From the NCBI GenBank assembly GCA_030622295.1, contig JAUXGI010000006.1, positions 1 to 14,003 on the forward strand: 14,003 nt of DNA. Direction: 5' to 3'. Shown here piece by piece: positions 1-6,121 of this stretch. The DNA comes from Planctomycetota bacterium (GTDB lineage: Bacteria; Planctomycetota; B129-G9). The notes beneath the pieces were generated by a model. It was not told where the DNA came from and ran no database searches. It saw only the letters and a list, made by a program, of their open reading frames with translations. Position 1 is the first letter of the stretch, and each line of letters opens with the position of its first letter. The translations under genes and the position numbers were made by a program.

Positions 1-911
1 ACCATCGCAATCCCGTATCCCCCGCGAAGCATCTCCATGTACGATTCAATTCCCGTGCTGATTACGTCCCGGAACAATATCACAGCCGCCGCACCCAGCG
101 CCAGGTAAGGCCCGAACGGCATGTAATGCTCCTTCGTTACTATCATCATCACCAGCCCGATGGCCGCCCCCAGGAAGCACGCTATCAGGAACGCCAGCAG
201 GGTCATGTCCCATCCGACAAAGCCCCCAATCATGGCGAGAAACTTCACATCCCCGAAACCCATCGCCTCTTTCTTGAACAGCGCCTTGCCGAAAACGCCG
301 ACGCAGATAATTATGCCCGCGCCGACCAGTATTCCGAAGACCGAACAAAAAAGCCCCACGAGATTGTCGGCCATCGGCCAGTCCATTATCTGCTCGCGCC
401 AGATGAAGTGCTCCGCCGTGTCCTTGTGTAACAGCGGGTAGAAAAAACTGACTATCGGGCCGATAATTATGAACGGTTTGTCTATTTCATCGGGGATGAT
501 GCGCAGGCGGATGTCAATGAACGTGCATGCTGTCAGGGCGGCCATCAGCCCGCCGTATATCAGGAAGAGCGGCCATTCCTCATTGAATACGCCCTTGCCC
601 GTATTGTCCAGCAGGAACCGGTACGCAAGGAAAACGAACAGGCCGCCGGTGAGCAATTCCACCAGGAAATATCGCGGCGATATTCGCGCCCCGCAGTGGC
701 GGCACTTCGCGCGCAGGATAACGTAACTCAGCAGGGGAATGTTATCGTACCACGCTATCCGCCTGAGGCACTGCGGGCAAAAGGACCTCCCGCGAAGGAT
801 GGAATCGCACTTGCGCGGAAGGCGGTAGATGACGACGTTGAGAAAACTGCCCAGTGCCAGGCCGAACAGCCCGCACCAGACAAGTAGAAGCCACCAAAGA
901 GTATCCTGCAT
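1..911 (-). CDS. pilD: Type IV prepilin peptidase (A24 family), 3' end cut by window edge
   Basis: An open frame starts at ATG 909-911 and runs 303 codons to base 1 without a stop, so the C-terminus lies outside the window. It is an inner-membrane aspartyl protease that cleaves type IV prepilin/pseudopilin leader peptides and N-methylates the new end. The N-terminus is hydrophobic with GSFLNVVIYRLP (about residues 21-32). Next comes the cytoplasmic zinc-binding loop with two CxxC pairs (C45/C48 and C70/C73), linked to the methylase part. Then follow several membrane segments. The catalytic aspartates are D133 in FIDIRLRIIPD and D221 in the family motif GFGD, followed by PFGPYLALGA near 265-274. 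The start is supported by a strong GGGGAGGGG just upstream. The 303 residues seen are already near or above the usual 250-290, so little is missing. No pilin or secretion genes are visible nearby. The GspO or ComC role cannot be told from PilD here. Confidence 0.93.
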   Translation of the reverse strand, partial: MQDTLWWLLLVWCGLFGLALGSFLNVVIYRLPRKCDSILRGRSFCPQCLRRIAWYDNIPLLSYVILRAKCRHCGARISPRYFLVELLTGGLFVFLAYRFLLDNTGKGVFNEEWPLFLIYGGLMAALTACTFIDIRLRIIPDEIDKPFIIIGPIVSFFYPLLHKDTAEHFIWREQIMDWPMADNLVGLFCSVFGILVGAGIIICVGVFGKALFKKEAMGFGDVKFLAMIGGFVGWDMTLLAFLIACFLGAAIGLVMMIVTKEHYMPFGPYLALGAAAVILFRDVISTGIESYMEMLRGGYGIAM

Positions 912-966
912 GTCCCCTCCCCAGGGCTGCAAAGGCCGCAGTTACAAGGAATTGACGGTACCTCAA

Positions 967-993
967 ATTATCAAATCCCACCGCCCGTCTCAA
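967..993 (-). promoter_or_regulatory. Candidate sigma-70-like promoter for the prepilin peptidase
   Basis: On the minus strand TTGAGA (988-993, 5 of 6 to consensus) is followed after 15 bases by GATAAT (967-972, 5 of 6). The spacer is shorter than the usual 16-18. The site lies about 56 bases upstream of the ATG at 911, between the dinB stop and this gene. It would let the peptidase be transcribed apart from dinB. Confidence 0.35.
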
Positions 994-1015
994 GCGAAAA
1001 CAGAAACTGTTCCCC

Positions 1016-1031
1016 AAAGGGGTCAGGCCCC
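1016..1031 (-). terminator. Hairpin after dinB, degenerate copy of a GGGGTCTGACCCC element
   Basis: On the minus strand GGGG-CCTGA-CCCC-TTT begins 11 bases after the dinB stop codon. The stem is four G-C pairs with a three-T tail, so alone it would be a weak rho-independent terminator. It closely matches the core of the palindrome at 10635-10667. Confidence 0.4.
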
Positions 1032-1042
1032 GCGGGCGGATA

Positions 1043-2218
1043 TTACCTGACGTCGCCCCGGTCGATTGAGTTCTCGCCCATTCTGCGCTTTACTTCGTCC
1101 AGGGCGCGGCCGGCTCTGCGGCGCTTTTCTCCGCCCTCGTCATGACCGTTCAACCCGAAGGGAAGCCGCATCTGCCGCTCGATGTTGCCTGCCAGGTTCG
1201 ATACGCTCACGCCGAGCAGCCTGATGCGTTTGCCTTTCATCTCCACCTTCGTCTCCAGGAGTTTCCTTGTGCAGTCGTATATCTCGGTGCTGGTGTTGAC
1301 GTGCTGCTCAAGCGTGGCGCTTCGCGTTATCGTTCGGAAGTCCGCGTAACGCACCCTGAGGGTGATAGTGCGGCCGTGCAGCCCTTTCCTCTGCAATCTG
1401 GACGCCACCCTGTAGGCCTGCTCGTAAAGCGCCCGGCGCAGTGTGTCGAGGTCCGAGACGTCCTCGGGGAATGTCGTCTCGCTGCTGAGCGACTTCGCGA
1501 GGCTCTCCGGTACCACCTTCCGCTCGTCGATGCCCCGTGACAGGTTGTGCAGGGTGTCCGCAAACTTCCCGAATTGCGTGCGCAGTATTTCCCGTGGAAT
1601 CTTTCGCAAATCCGCAATCGTGTTGACGCCTATCCTGTTGAGGGCCTTTTCCGTTGCAGGCCCCACTCCCCAAATCCGCGACACGGGCAGGGGGGCGAGA
1701 AAATCATCCTTTTCTTCTTCATGTACGACCAGGAAGCCGTCCGGCTTGCTCATGTCGGAAGCGAGTTTCGCGAGGAACATGTTGGGCGCGATGCCGACGG
1801 ATGCCGTCAGTCCGGTTTCGCGCTTTATGCGCTCCTTTATTTCGCGTCCGATTTTCTCCGCGTCGCCGAAGAGCCTTTCGCCCCCTGTCACGTCCAGGAA
1901 CGCCTCGTCGATGCTTATGGGTTCTACAAGTGGCGTGTAGGACTTGAGTATTTCGCGGATATTGCGCGACAATTCGGCGTAGCGCTGCATACGGACGGGT
2001 CTGACAACCCCCCGTGGGCAAAGACGGATGGCAGCGGCCATCGGCATTGCACTGTGGACCCCGAACCGGCGCGCTTCGTAAGATGCCGCGGCTACCACGC
2101 CCCGGCCCTCGGGGGCGCCGCCGACGATAACCGGCAGCCCGCGCAGTTCCGGAAAGTCCAACTGCTCCACCGACGCGTAGAACGCGTCCATGTCAATGTG
2201 TATTATCGGTTGGCGCAT
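1043..2218 (-). CDS. dinB: DNA polymerase IV (Y-family translesion polymerase)
   Basis: A 391-residue Y-family polymerase that copies past damaged template bases with low fidelity. The palm carries the metal ligands D9 in HIDMDAFYASVE and D104/E105 in SIDEAFLDV. The finger motif AASYEARRFGVHSAMP is at about 44-59. Further motifs are TASVGIAPNMFLAKLASD (138-155) and a helix-hairpin-helix segment, IWGVGPATEKAL (182-193). The little-finger domain follows to about 345. Near the C-terminus QMRLPF (349-354) fits the beta-clamp-binding consensus QxxLxF, followed by a basic tail. Length is slightly above the E. coli protein (351). No clear Shine-Dalgarno precedes the ATG. A 93-base repeat-bearing gap separates it from the enolase-superfamily gene, so co-transcription with that gene is possible but not shown. 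I recognised no LexA-type operator upstream. Confidence 0.96.
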   Translation of the reverse strand: MRQPIIHIDMDAFYASVEQLDFPELRGLPVIVGGAPEGRGVVAAASYEARRFGVHSAMPMAAAIRLCPRGVVRPVRMQRYAELSRNIREILKSYTPLVEPISIDEAFLDVTGGERLFGDAEKIGREIKERIKRETGLTASVGIAPNMFLAKLASDMSKPDGFLVVHEEEKDDFLAPLPVSRIWGVGPATEKALNRIGVNTIADLRKIPREILRTQFGKFADTLHNLSRGIDERKVVPESLAKSLSSETTFPEDVSDLDTLRRALYEQAYRVASRLQRKGLHGRTITLRVRYADFRTITRSATLEQHVNTSTEIYDCTRKLLETKVEMKGKRIRLLGVSVSNLAGNIERQMRLPFGLNGHDEGGEKRRRAGRALDEVKRRMGENSIDRGDVR

Positions 2219-2227
2219 TCAATGGAA

Positions 2228-2273
2228 AAGTGGCAAGTGGGAGTTGTCCGATTGTCAAGTTGTCGAGTTGCCA
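2228..2273. repeat. Degenerate 7-8-base tandem repeat between genes
   Basis: Successive units read AAGTGGC, AAGTGGG, AGTTGTCC, GATTGTC, AAGTTGTC, GAGTTGCC. They fill most of the 93-base gap upstream of dinB. The first unit (AAGTGGC) recurs at 12117-12123 upstream of the radical SAM gene. Confidence 0.5.
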
Positions 2274-2311
2274 AGAAGGCTTTGACCTACCCCGCGCGCA
2301 CCACGCATCCC

Positions 2312-3445
2312 TCATCCCTTTGTAATGAGTGCCGAAAACTCCCTTAGAACATTCTCGTCCACATCCACGCCCAGCCCGCGCTCAGCCGGCCGCACCTTTC
2401 CCAGGCCGCGATAGCCCACGGAGACCGGGTTGCGCACAATGTCCTTTTGGAGCAGGAAGCGAGGAAAGGAGAACTCATGGTGGACTGTCCCTTCGAACCG
2501 CCCTGCGAAAATCCGCTCCGCCGCCGACAGTATCCCCGTCTCGCCCACAAGGCAGCCGAGTTGACACCTGATGCCGTTTTCCCGGGCGAAGTCGATAATG
2601 CGCCTGCACGCGAGCATGCCGCCGCACTTTGCCAGGCGCACGTTGAAGATATCGCAGGCCCCCGCTTCGGCCAGTCGTCGGGCGTCTTCCATCGTGCACA
2701 TCGACTCGTCCGCCATCACCTGCACACCGCTCTCCCGGCGAACACGGCGCATCCCCTCGATGTCGTCCGCCGCCACGGGCTGCTCTATCGAGGAGATGTT
2801 GAGGTGAGACATCTCCCGCAGGTTTCTTATCGCTTCGTCGGGCTTCCAGGCGCAGTTGGCGTCGAGCCGGATGATGGCCCTTGGCCCTGCGATTTTTCGA
2901 ACGGTCCTGACAACCGCCAGGTCATCGCCGGTGCCGACCTTCACCTTGAAATCGCGGAAGCCGGCAAGCCTGAAGAGCCACGTGCGCTTTTTGACCTTCT
3001 TCATTGATGCGGCGTCTATGGGCGCGGTGTAATAAATCCTGTTTGTCACGATGTCGCCTAGGATGTCCCCTGCGGAGAGATTGAAAGCCTTGCCCGCCGC
3101 GTCGAGCAGCGCCAGTTCGACGCCGCACAGAGCCGCCGTCGAGCGCGCACGGTCGCACGAGTCAATCAGGGAAGCAACCGCCTCTTTGATATCCTGCATT
3201 TGAGCAAAGCCCCTGCCGGTTACCTCCGGAGCCAGTTTTTCTCCCGTGAATTCCGCGGCCGATTCCACGCTCTCGCCTGTCAGATATGTGCGCGGGATGG
3301 TCTCGCCCCAGCCGATTACGCCTTCGCGAGATGTTATCTTGACGATGATGTTCGACGTCTGTGAGCGCTCGGCCAGCGCGTGCGAGTATTTGCGCCTGAA
3401 GGGCATACGCAGGTGAAAAAGTTGGATTGAATCCACGGTGATCAT
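2312..3445 (-). CDS. Enolase-superfamily enzyme, muconate-lactonizing/dipeptide-epimerase type
   Basis: A 377-residue protein with the two-domain enolase-superfamily fold: an N-terminal capping domain to about 125, then a TIM barrel. Signature residues are all present: FKVKVG with K167/K169, metal ligands D195 (RLDANCAW), E221 (SIEQPV) and D246 (MADES), and the second general base K273 (RLAKCGG). The KxK plus KxGG pattern places it in the muconate cycloisomerase subgroup. Members remove the proton alpha to a carboxylate: cycloisomerases, o-succinylbenzoate synthase, N-acylamino acid racemase and dipeptide epimerases. The substrate cannot be assigned; the specificity region around residues 296-302 (LGCLVGE) matches no member I can name. 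An AAGAGG ribosome site lies 9 bases before the ATG at 3445. The gene begins 26 bases after the stop of the fused hydrolase/dehydrogenase, so the two are very likely one operon. No menaquinone or cell-wall recycling genes accompany it. Confidence 0.9.
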   Translation of the reverse strand: MITVDSIQLFHLRMPFRRKYSHALAERSQTSNIIVKITSREGVIGWGETIPRTYLTGESVESAAEFTGEKLAPEVTGRGFAQMQDIKEAVASLIDSCDRARSTAALCGVELALLDAAGKAFNLSAGDILGDIVTNRIYYTAPIDAASMKKVKKRTWLFRLAGFRDFKVKVGTGDDLAVVRTVRKIAGPRAIIRLDANCAWKPDEAIRNLREMSHLNISSIEQPVAADDIEGMRRVRRESGVQVMADESMCTMEDARRLAEAGACDIFNVRLAKCGGMLACRRIIDFARENGIRCQLGCLVGETGILSAAERIFAGRFEGTVHHEFSFPRFLLQKDIVRNPVSVGYRGLGKVRPAERGLGVDVDENVLREFSALITKG

Positions 3446-3471
3446 TTCATGCAGCCTCTTTACAAACGAAA

Positions 3472-5313
3472 CTAAAGGGATATGACCCCTTCAGGTTTCG
3501 TTTCGCCGGACGCGATACGTTTGATGATTTTTGTAACGTGAGTGTTTGCGGGTGCAGGCACTCCGCATTCCGCCCCGCGTTTGGCGATTGCGCCGTTGAG
3601 AAAATCGATTTCGGTTTTGCCCTTTCCTTTCCTGATATCCTGCCACATCGAAGACATTCCGCCGGTCTGCCTCATGCCGATTTTGCGGAAGGGTCGAGCC
3701 AGGAAGGCCGGTATGCGGGAAGCCTTCACCAGTCGGCGAACGTCGCAGCCCGGCAGGCTGAGCGCCGGTATGCCGAGTTTCTTCATGACCGCCGCACACT
3801 CCCTGAAAAGGCGGCGGTTGAGCGTGAAGAGCCGCTTGTCCGCCAGTATTTCTTCGGTGGGCAGGCCCGTGGCGGCGCTGACGGCGTTGAATGAGACGTT
3901 GAGCAGCAGTTTCGACCATTTGACGGCGTCACATTTTTCATGCACGCGGACTATCATGCCGGTATCGTGCAGTGTATCGCGCAGCGCTCTGGCTTCTTCA
4001 AGCGTCATTCGCGCGTGCGGCGCCAGCAGTATGCCGCCGCGGTCGGACTGCTGGAAGCACGTGCCCGGCTCCGGCACGCTGAAATAGCCCAGGATAATCC
4101 CGCCCGCTATCTTGCTCTTGCCGAGAGTCCTTGCGAGAATGTCCTCGTTGGTTATCCCGTTTTGCAGGCTCAGGACGGCGGTCTGGGGGCCGCACAGCGG
4201 CGCGATTTCCTCCGCCATCGCCGAGGTATCATATGACTTGACGCAGAGGATGACTATGTCCTGGACTTCCAGGCCCGTTGTATCCGTCACGGCCTTGATG
4301 TTCTTGACGGTTCGCTTGCTGGTGCACAGGCCCATGATAAGGCCGCGGCGGTTTATCGGTTCGGTCTGCTTCTTGCGTCCGAGCAGGGCGACCTCGTGGC
4401 CGGCCATGGCAAGGCGTCCTCCGACGACTGAGCCGACCGCCCCCGCGCCCGCGACAAGTATTCTGCGCGGCTCGACGGGCGCTTTCCATCCGCCGCCGAG
4501 CCAGGCGGCCAGGTCTTCCGCCAGTTCCCCCGGTCGTTCAAAGAGCAGGCAGTGCGCCGCGCCGGGATATTCCTCGATTTCCATTCTGCGCGAGTGAAAT
4601 CGCCCGGTCATCGCGCGTACGCCGTCGTTGTCGATGACCTCGTCGTCGCCCGCCAGGAAAACCTTCAAGGGAAGGCGCAGACCGTCTGCGTTTTCCTTGA
4701 GATGCCTGTCCATCAGGAAACTGTTGAAGTAAAAGCGGACCGTGGCTTCTTTCAGGCGCAGGCTGTCGTGTCTGATGAATTCCAGCGCCTCGGGGATTCG
4801 CGTGAACATCTCGGTTTCAATCGGCGTGGGATAGCGGGGGTTGCGCTTTGTCATCAGCGCCAGTGCGATGCGGAGCTTTGTGAAGGCGCTCAGATTGACC
4901 TTTGCCTCCAGTCCCGGCGTGATGAGGGTAAGGGAGTCGATGAGGAACTGCCGCCGCACGGCGAAATAGAGCGCGAACTTCCCGCCCCAGGAATGACCGA
5001 CCAGGTGGATGTGTCTGTGCTTCTCGTGTATAAGGTCAATGAATTTCGCCACGTCATCCACGAGCGACTGGTAATGCCGGCAGTCGCCTCGGGCTTCCTG
5101 GTTAAGGCCCGCGCCGCGTCTGTCGAGCAGGTACAGCGCCATGCCGCGTGAGGCGAGCGCCGCGGCGATGTCGCAGAACCACCCGCCGTGACTTTCGATT
5201 CCGTGGAGATATATTACGCCGTCATCGGCGTTCTTGTCGCCGAAGAAGCGGTACTTCAACCGCGCATCCTTTGCGCCGACGTATTCCGAGATTTCTCCCG
5301 TCACTTCAAACAT
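3472..5313 (-). CDS. Fused alpha/beta hydrolase and ketopantoate-reductase-like dehydrogenase
   Basis: A 613-residue two-enzyme fusion. Residues 1-275 are a lysophospholipase-type alpha/beta hydrolase: oxyanion-side motif YLHGIESHGG (35-44), nucleophile elbow GHSWGG with S108, probable acid D224 (AGDDEVI) and H254 (GAAHC), so the triad looks intact. Residues 283-613 resemble 2-dehydropantoate 2-reductase (PanE/ApbA). They have a Rossmann glycine motif GAGAVGS (289-295), LCVKSYDT with K359, and SLQNGITNE (382-390). The catalytic-lysine segment KWSKLLLNVSFNA has K468. SSMWQDI (554-560) and TEIDFLNG with E568 complete it. The linker (about 273-282) has no Met or ribosome site, so these are not two genes run together. 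There is no signal peptide, so it should be cytoplasmic. A strong promoter lies about 40 bases upstream. The true reductase substrate may not be ketopantoate, since no pantothenate genes are nearby. Confidence 0.92.
   Translation of the reverse strand: MFEVTGEISEYVGAKDARLKYRFFGDKNADDGVIYLHGIESHGGWFCDIAAALASRGMALYLLDRRGAGLNQEARGDCRHYQSLVDDVAKFIDLIHEKHRHIHLVGHSWGGKFALYFAVRRQFLIDSLTLITPGLEAKVNLSAFTKLRIALALMTKRNPRYPTPIETEMFTRIPEALEFIRHDSLRLKEATVRFYFNSFLMDRHLKENADGLRLPLKVFLAGDDEVIDNDGVRAMTGRFHSRRMEIEEYPGAAHCLLFERPGELAEDLAAWLGGGWKAPVEPRRILVAGAGAVGSVVGGRLAMAGHEVALLGRKKQTEPINRRGLIMGLCTSKRTVKNIKAVTDTTGLEVQDIVILCVKSYDTSAMAEEIAPLCGPQTAVLSLQNGITNEDILARTLGKSKIAGGIILGYFSVPEPGTCFQQSDRGGILLAPHARMTLEEARALRDTLHDTGMIVRVHEKCDAVKWSKLLLNVSFNAVSAATGLPTEEILADKRLFTLNRRLFRECAAVMKKLGIPALSLPGCDVRRLVKASRIPAFLARPFRKIGMRQTGGMSSMWQDIRKGKGKTEIDFLNGAIAKRGAECGVPAPANTHVTKIIKRIASGETKPEGVISL
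3474..3489. repeat. Degenerate GGGGTC..CCCTTT element over a stop codon
   Basis: On the minus strand GGGGTCATATCCCTTT matches the GGGGTCTGACCCCTTT core of the 10635-10667 element at 13 of 16 positions. It spans the last codons and stop of the fused hydrolase/dehydrogenase gene. It may be an eroded copy or chance. Confidence 0.25.
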
Positions 5314-5351
5314 GTGCCCCGTTTCCCTTGAGGTTCATTGGCCTGCCGGGG

Positions 5352-5380
5352 ATTATACAGAGGAAAGATGTGCATGTCAC
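5352..5380 (-). promoter_or_regulatory. Strong sigma-70-like promoter for the hydrolase/dehydrogenase operon
   Basis: On the minus strand GTGACA (5375-5380, 5 of 6) and TATAAT (5352-5357, 6 of 6) are separated by 17 bases. Transcription would start near 5345, about 30 bases before the ATG at 5313. No operator-like inverted repeat is evident around it. Confidence 0.7.
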
Positions 5381-5456
5381 GGGTAAAGGGTTGGGGCTGA
5401 ACGCGGGATTCGGCGGTCGGTGTCCACTTTGCTTGCAAGGGACAGCGTACACGCCG

Positions 5457-5490
5457 AAAGGGCGGACTCCAAGTGATGAAGTCCGCCCTT
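5457..5490 (-). terminator. Hairpin at the end of the tRNA unit
   Basis: GGGCGGACT (5460-5468) pairs with AGTCCGCCC (5480-5488), nine base pairs with an 11-base loop. It begins about 10 bases past the tRNA-Asp 3' end and lies between the tRNA unit and the next leftward promoter. The stem is flanked by AA/TT, but only three T follow on the minus strand, so termination may be partial. Confidence 0.6.
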
Positions 5491-5497
5491 GATTGTC

Positions 5498-5575
5498 TGG
5501 CGAGGCCGACGGGGCTCGAACCCGCAACCTTCGGATCGACAGTCCGATGCTCTAGCCAAGTTGAGCTACGGCCCC
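5498..5575 (-). tRNA. tRNA-Asp (anticodon GTC), 3' CCA encoded
   Basis: A full cloverleaf on the minus strand. The acceptor stem GGGGCCG pairs with CGGCCTC (one G-T pair), and the D stem is GCTC/GAGC. The anticodon stem TCGGA/TCCGA carries loop CTGTCGA with anticodon GTC. The T stem GCGGG/CCCGT has loop TTCGAAC. The discriminator is G, as expected for tRNA-Asp, and CCA is present in the gene. It is the second gene of a two-tRNA unit starting at the promoter at 5739-5766. Confidence 0.95.
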
Positions 5576-5579
5576 TTTT

Positions 5580-5650
5580 GGATACCGGATGCCGGATTTC
5601 GGATATCGGAAAGAAAGGGTCCGATGTCTGATATCCGGCATCTGGCATCC
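5580..5650. repeat. 31-bp imperfect inverted repeat of 7-base units between two tRNAs
   Basis: Arms 5580-5610 and 5620-5650 match at 26 of 31 positions when one is reverse-complemented, around a 9-base loop (AAGAAAGGG). Each arm is itself four copies of a unit close to GGATNNC followed by GGA. It fills almost the whole 78-base gap between tRNA-Val and tRNA-Asp, so it would be part of their precursor transcript. Confidence 0.8.
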
Positions 5651-5653
5651 AAT

Positions 5654-5727
5654 TGGGCGATAGTGGACTCGAACCACTGACTTCTTGCTTGTAAGGCAAG
5701 CGCTCTAGCCGGCTGAGCTAATCGCCC
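5654..5727 (-). tRNA. tRNA-Val (anticodon TAC), CCA not encoded
   Basis: A full cloverleaf on the minus strand. The acceptor stem GGGCGAT pairs perfectly with ATCGCCC, and the D stem is GCTC/GAGC. The anticodon stem CTTGC/GCAAG has loop CTTACAA with anticodon TAC, which reads GUA-type Val codons. The T stem AGTGG/CCACT has loop TTCGAGT. The discriminator is A. The bases after it are ATT, so CCA must be added after transcription, unlike in the neighbouring tRNA-Asp. Confidence 0.95.
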
Positions 5728-5738
5728 CGAGGTGGAGT

Positions 5739-5766
5739 ATCATAGCCGTTCCCGTCCGAAAGTCAA
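5739..5766 (-). promoter_or_regulatory. Sigma-70-like promoter of the tRNA unit
   Basis: On the minus strand TTGACT (5761-5766, 5 of 6) and TATGAT (5739-5744, 5 of 6) are 16 bases apart. Transcription would begin a few bases before the tRNA-Val 5' end at 5727. An A-rich stretch lies just upstream of the -35 box. Confidence 0.75.
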
Positions 5767-5852
5767 CAACTTTTGCTTTTGGCGCGATGTCCGGGGTGCA
5801 TCTCGGTTTTGTTGGCAGCCCGCACTTCTCACCACGAGAGAGGATGCTCGGG

Positions 5853-5872
5853 GCGGCCCTCGGCCGCTTTTT
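5853..5872 (+). terminator. Terminator-like hairpin with no plus-strand gene before it
   Basis: GCGGCC (5853-5858), loop CTC and GGCCGC (5862-5867) are followed by five T. The structure has the classic form of a rho-independent terminator for plus-strand transcripts. The nearest genes upstream (the tRNAs) are on the minus strand. It could end an unseen small RNA, insulate the downstream gene from antisense transcription, or be chance. Confidence 0.45.
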
Positions 5873-5925
5873 CCCTTTCGGCCCGCATCGTTTCGGAAAT
5901 CCGCCCGGGGCCTCGAATAGTTCCC

Positions 5926-5954
5926 TTTACGGCAAACAGAAATTACGATATGCT
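5926..5954 (+). promoter_or_regulatory. Candidate promoter for the large exported protein gene
   Basis: TTTACG (5926-5931, 4 of 6) and TATGCT (5949-5954, 4 of 6) are 17 bases apart. This would give an untranslated leader of about 160 bases that contains the ten-G run. It is only moderately close to consensus. Confidence 0.35.
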
Positions 5955-6043
5955 CGTATTCAGCGTCGAAGTATGTTCACATCTGTCACAACCGAAATGT
6001 GGCGGCTGTCCATGAAAGATTACCCTTCGGTCCTGAGAACCCC

Positions 6044-6053
6044 GGGGGGGGGG
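6044..6053 (+). repeat. Run of ten G
   Basis: A ten-base G homopolymer directly follows CCCC-type sequence, 68 bases before the start codon at 6122 and inside the likely leader. Runs this long are prone to replication slippage and to sequencing length errors. Confidence 0.8.
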
Positions 6054-6121
6054 CGGAGAGGTTTTTTCTACATTGCGGCATTGCCAGAAGCGCTGTTTGT
6101 GCCCGACGGAGGGATATTGTC

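Larger units (their letters stand above)
5767..6121. other. Gene-poor gap before the large exported protein gene
   Basis: No convincing protein gene is seen. The longest frame here (5787-6131, plus) has no ribosome site and no family resemblance. What it does hold is a terminator-like hairpin at 5853-5872, a candidate promoter at 5926-5954, a run of ten G at 6044-6053, and a good ribosome site GGAGGG at 6108-6113 serving the ATG at 6122. Confidence 0.6.

Noticed and set aside
5301..5699. Minus-strand open frame across the tRNA genes
   Set aside because: It runs through two complete tRNA cloverleafs, a terminator hairpin and a promoter, so it is not a protein gene.
5999..6121. 41-residue N-terminal extension of the large exported protein from GTG 5999
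   Set aside because: It would hide an evident signal peptide, has no ribosome site, and crosses the ten-G run, while ATG 6122 has GGAGGG at 8 bases.
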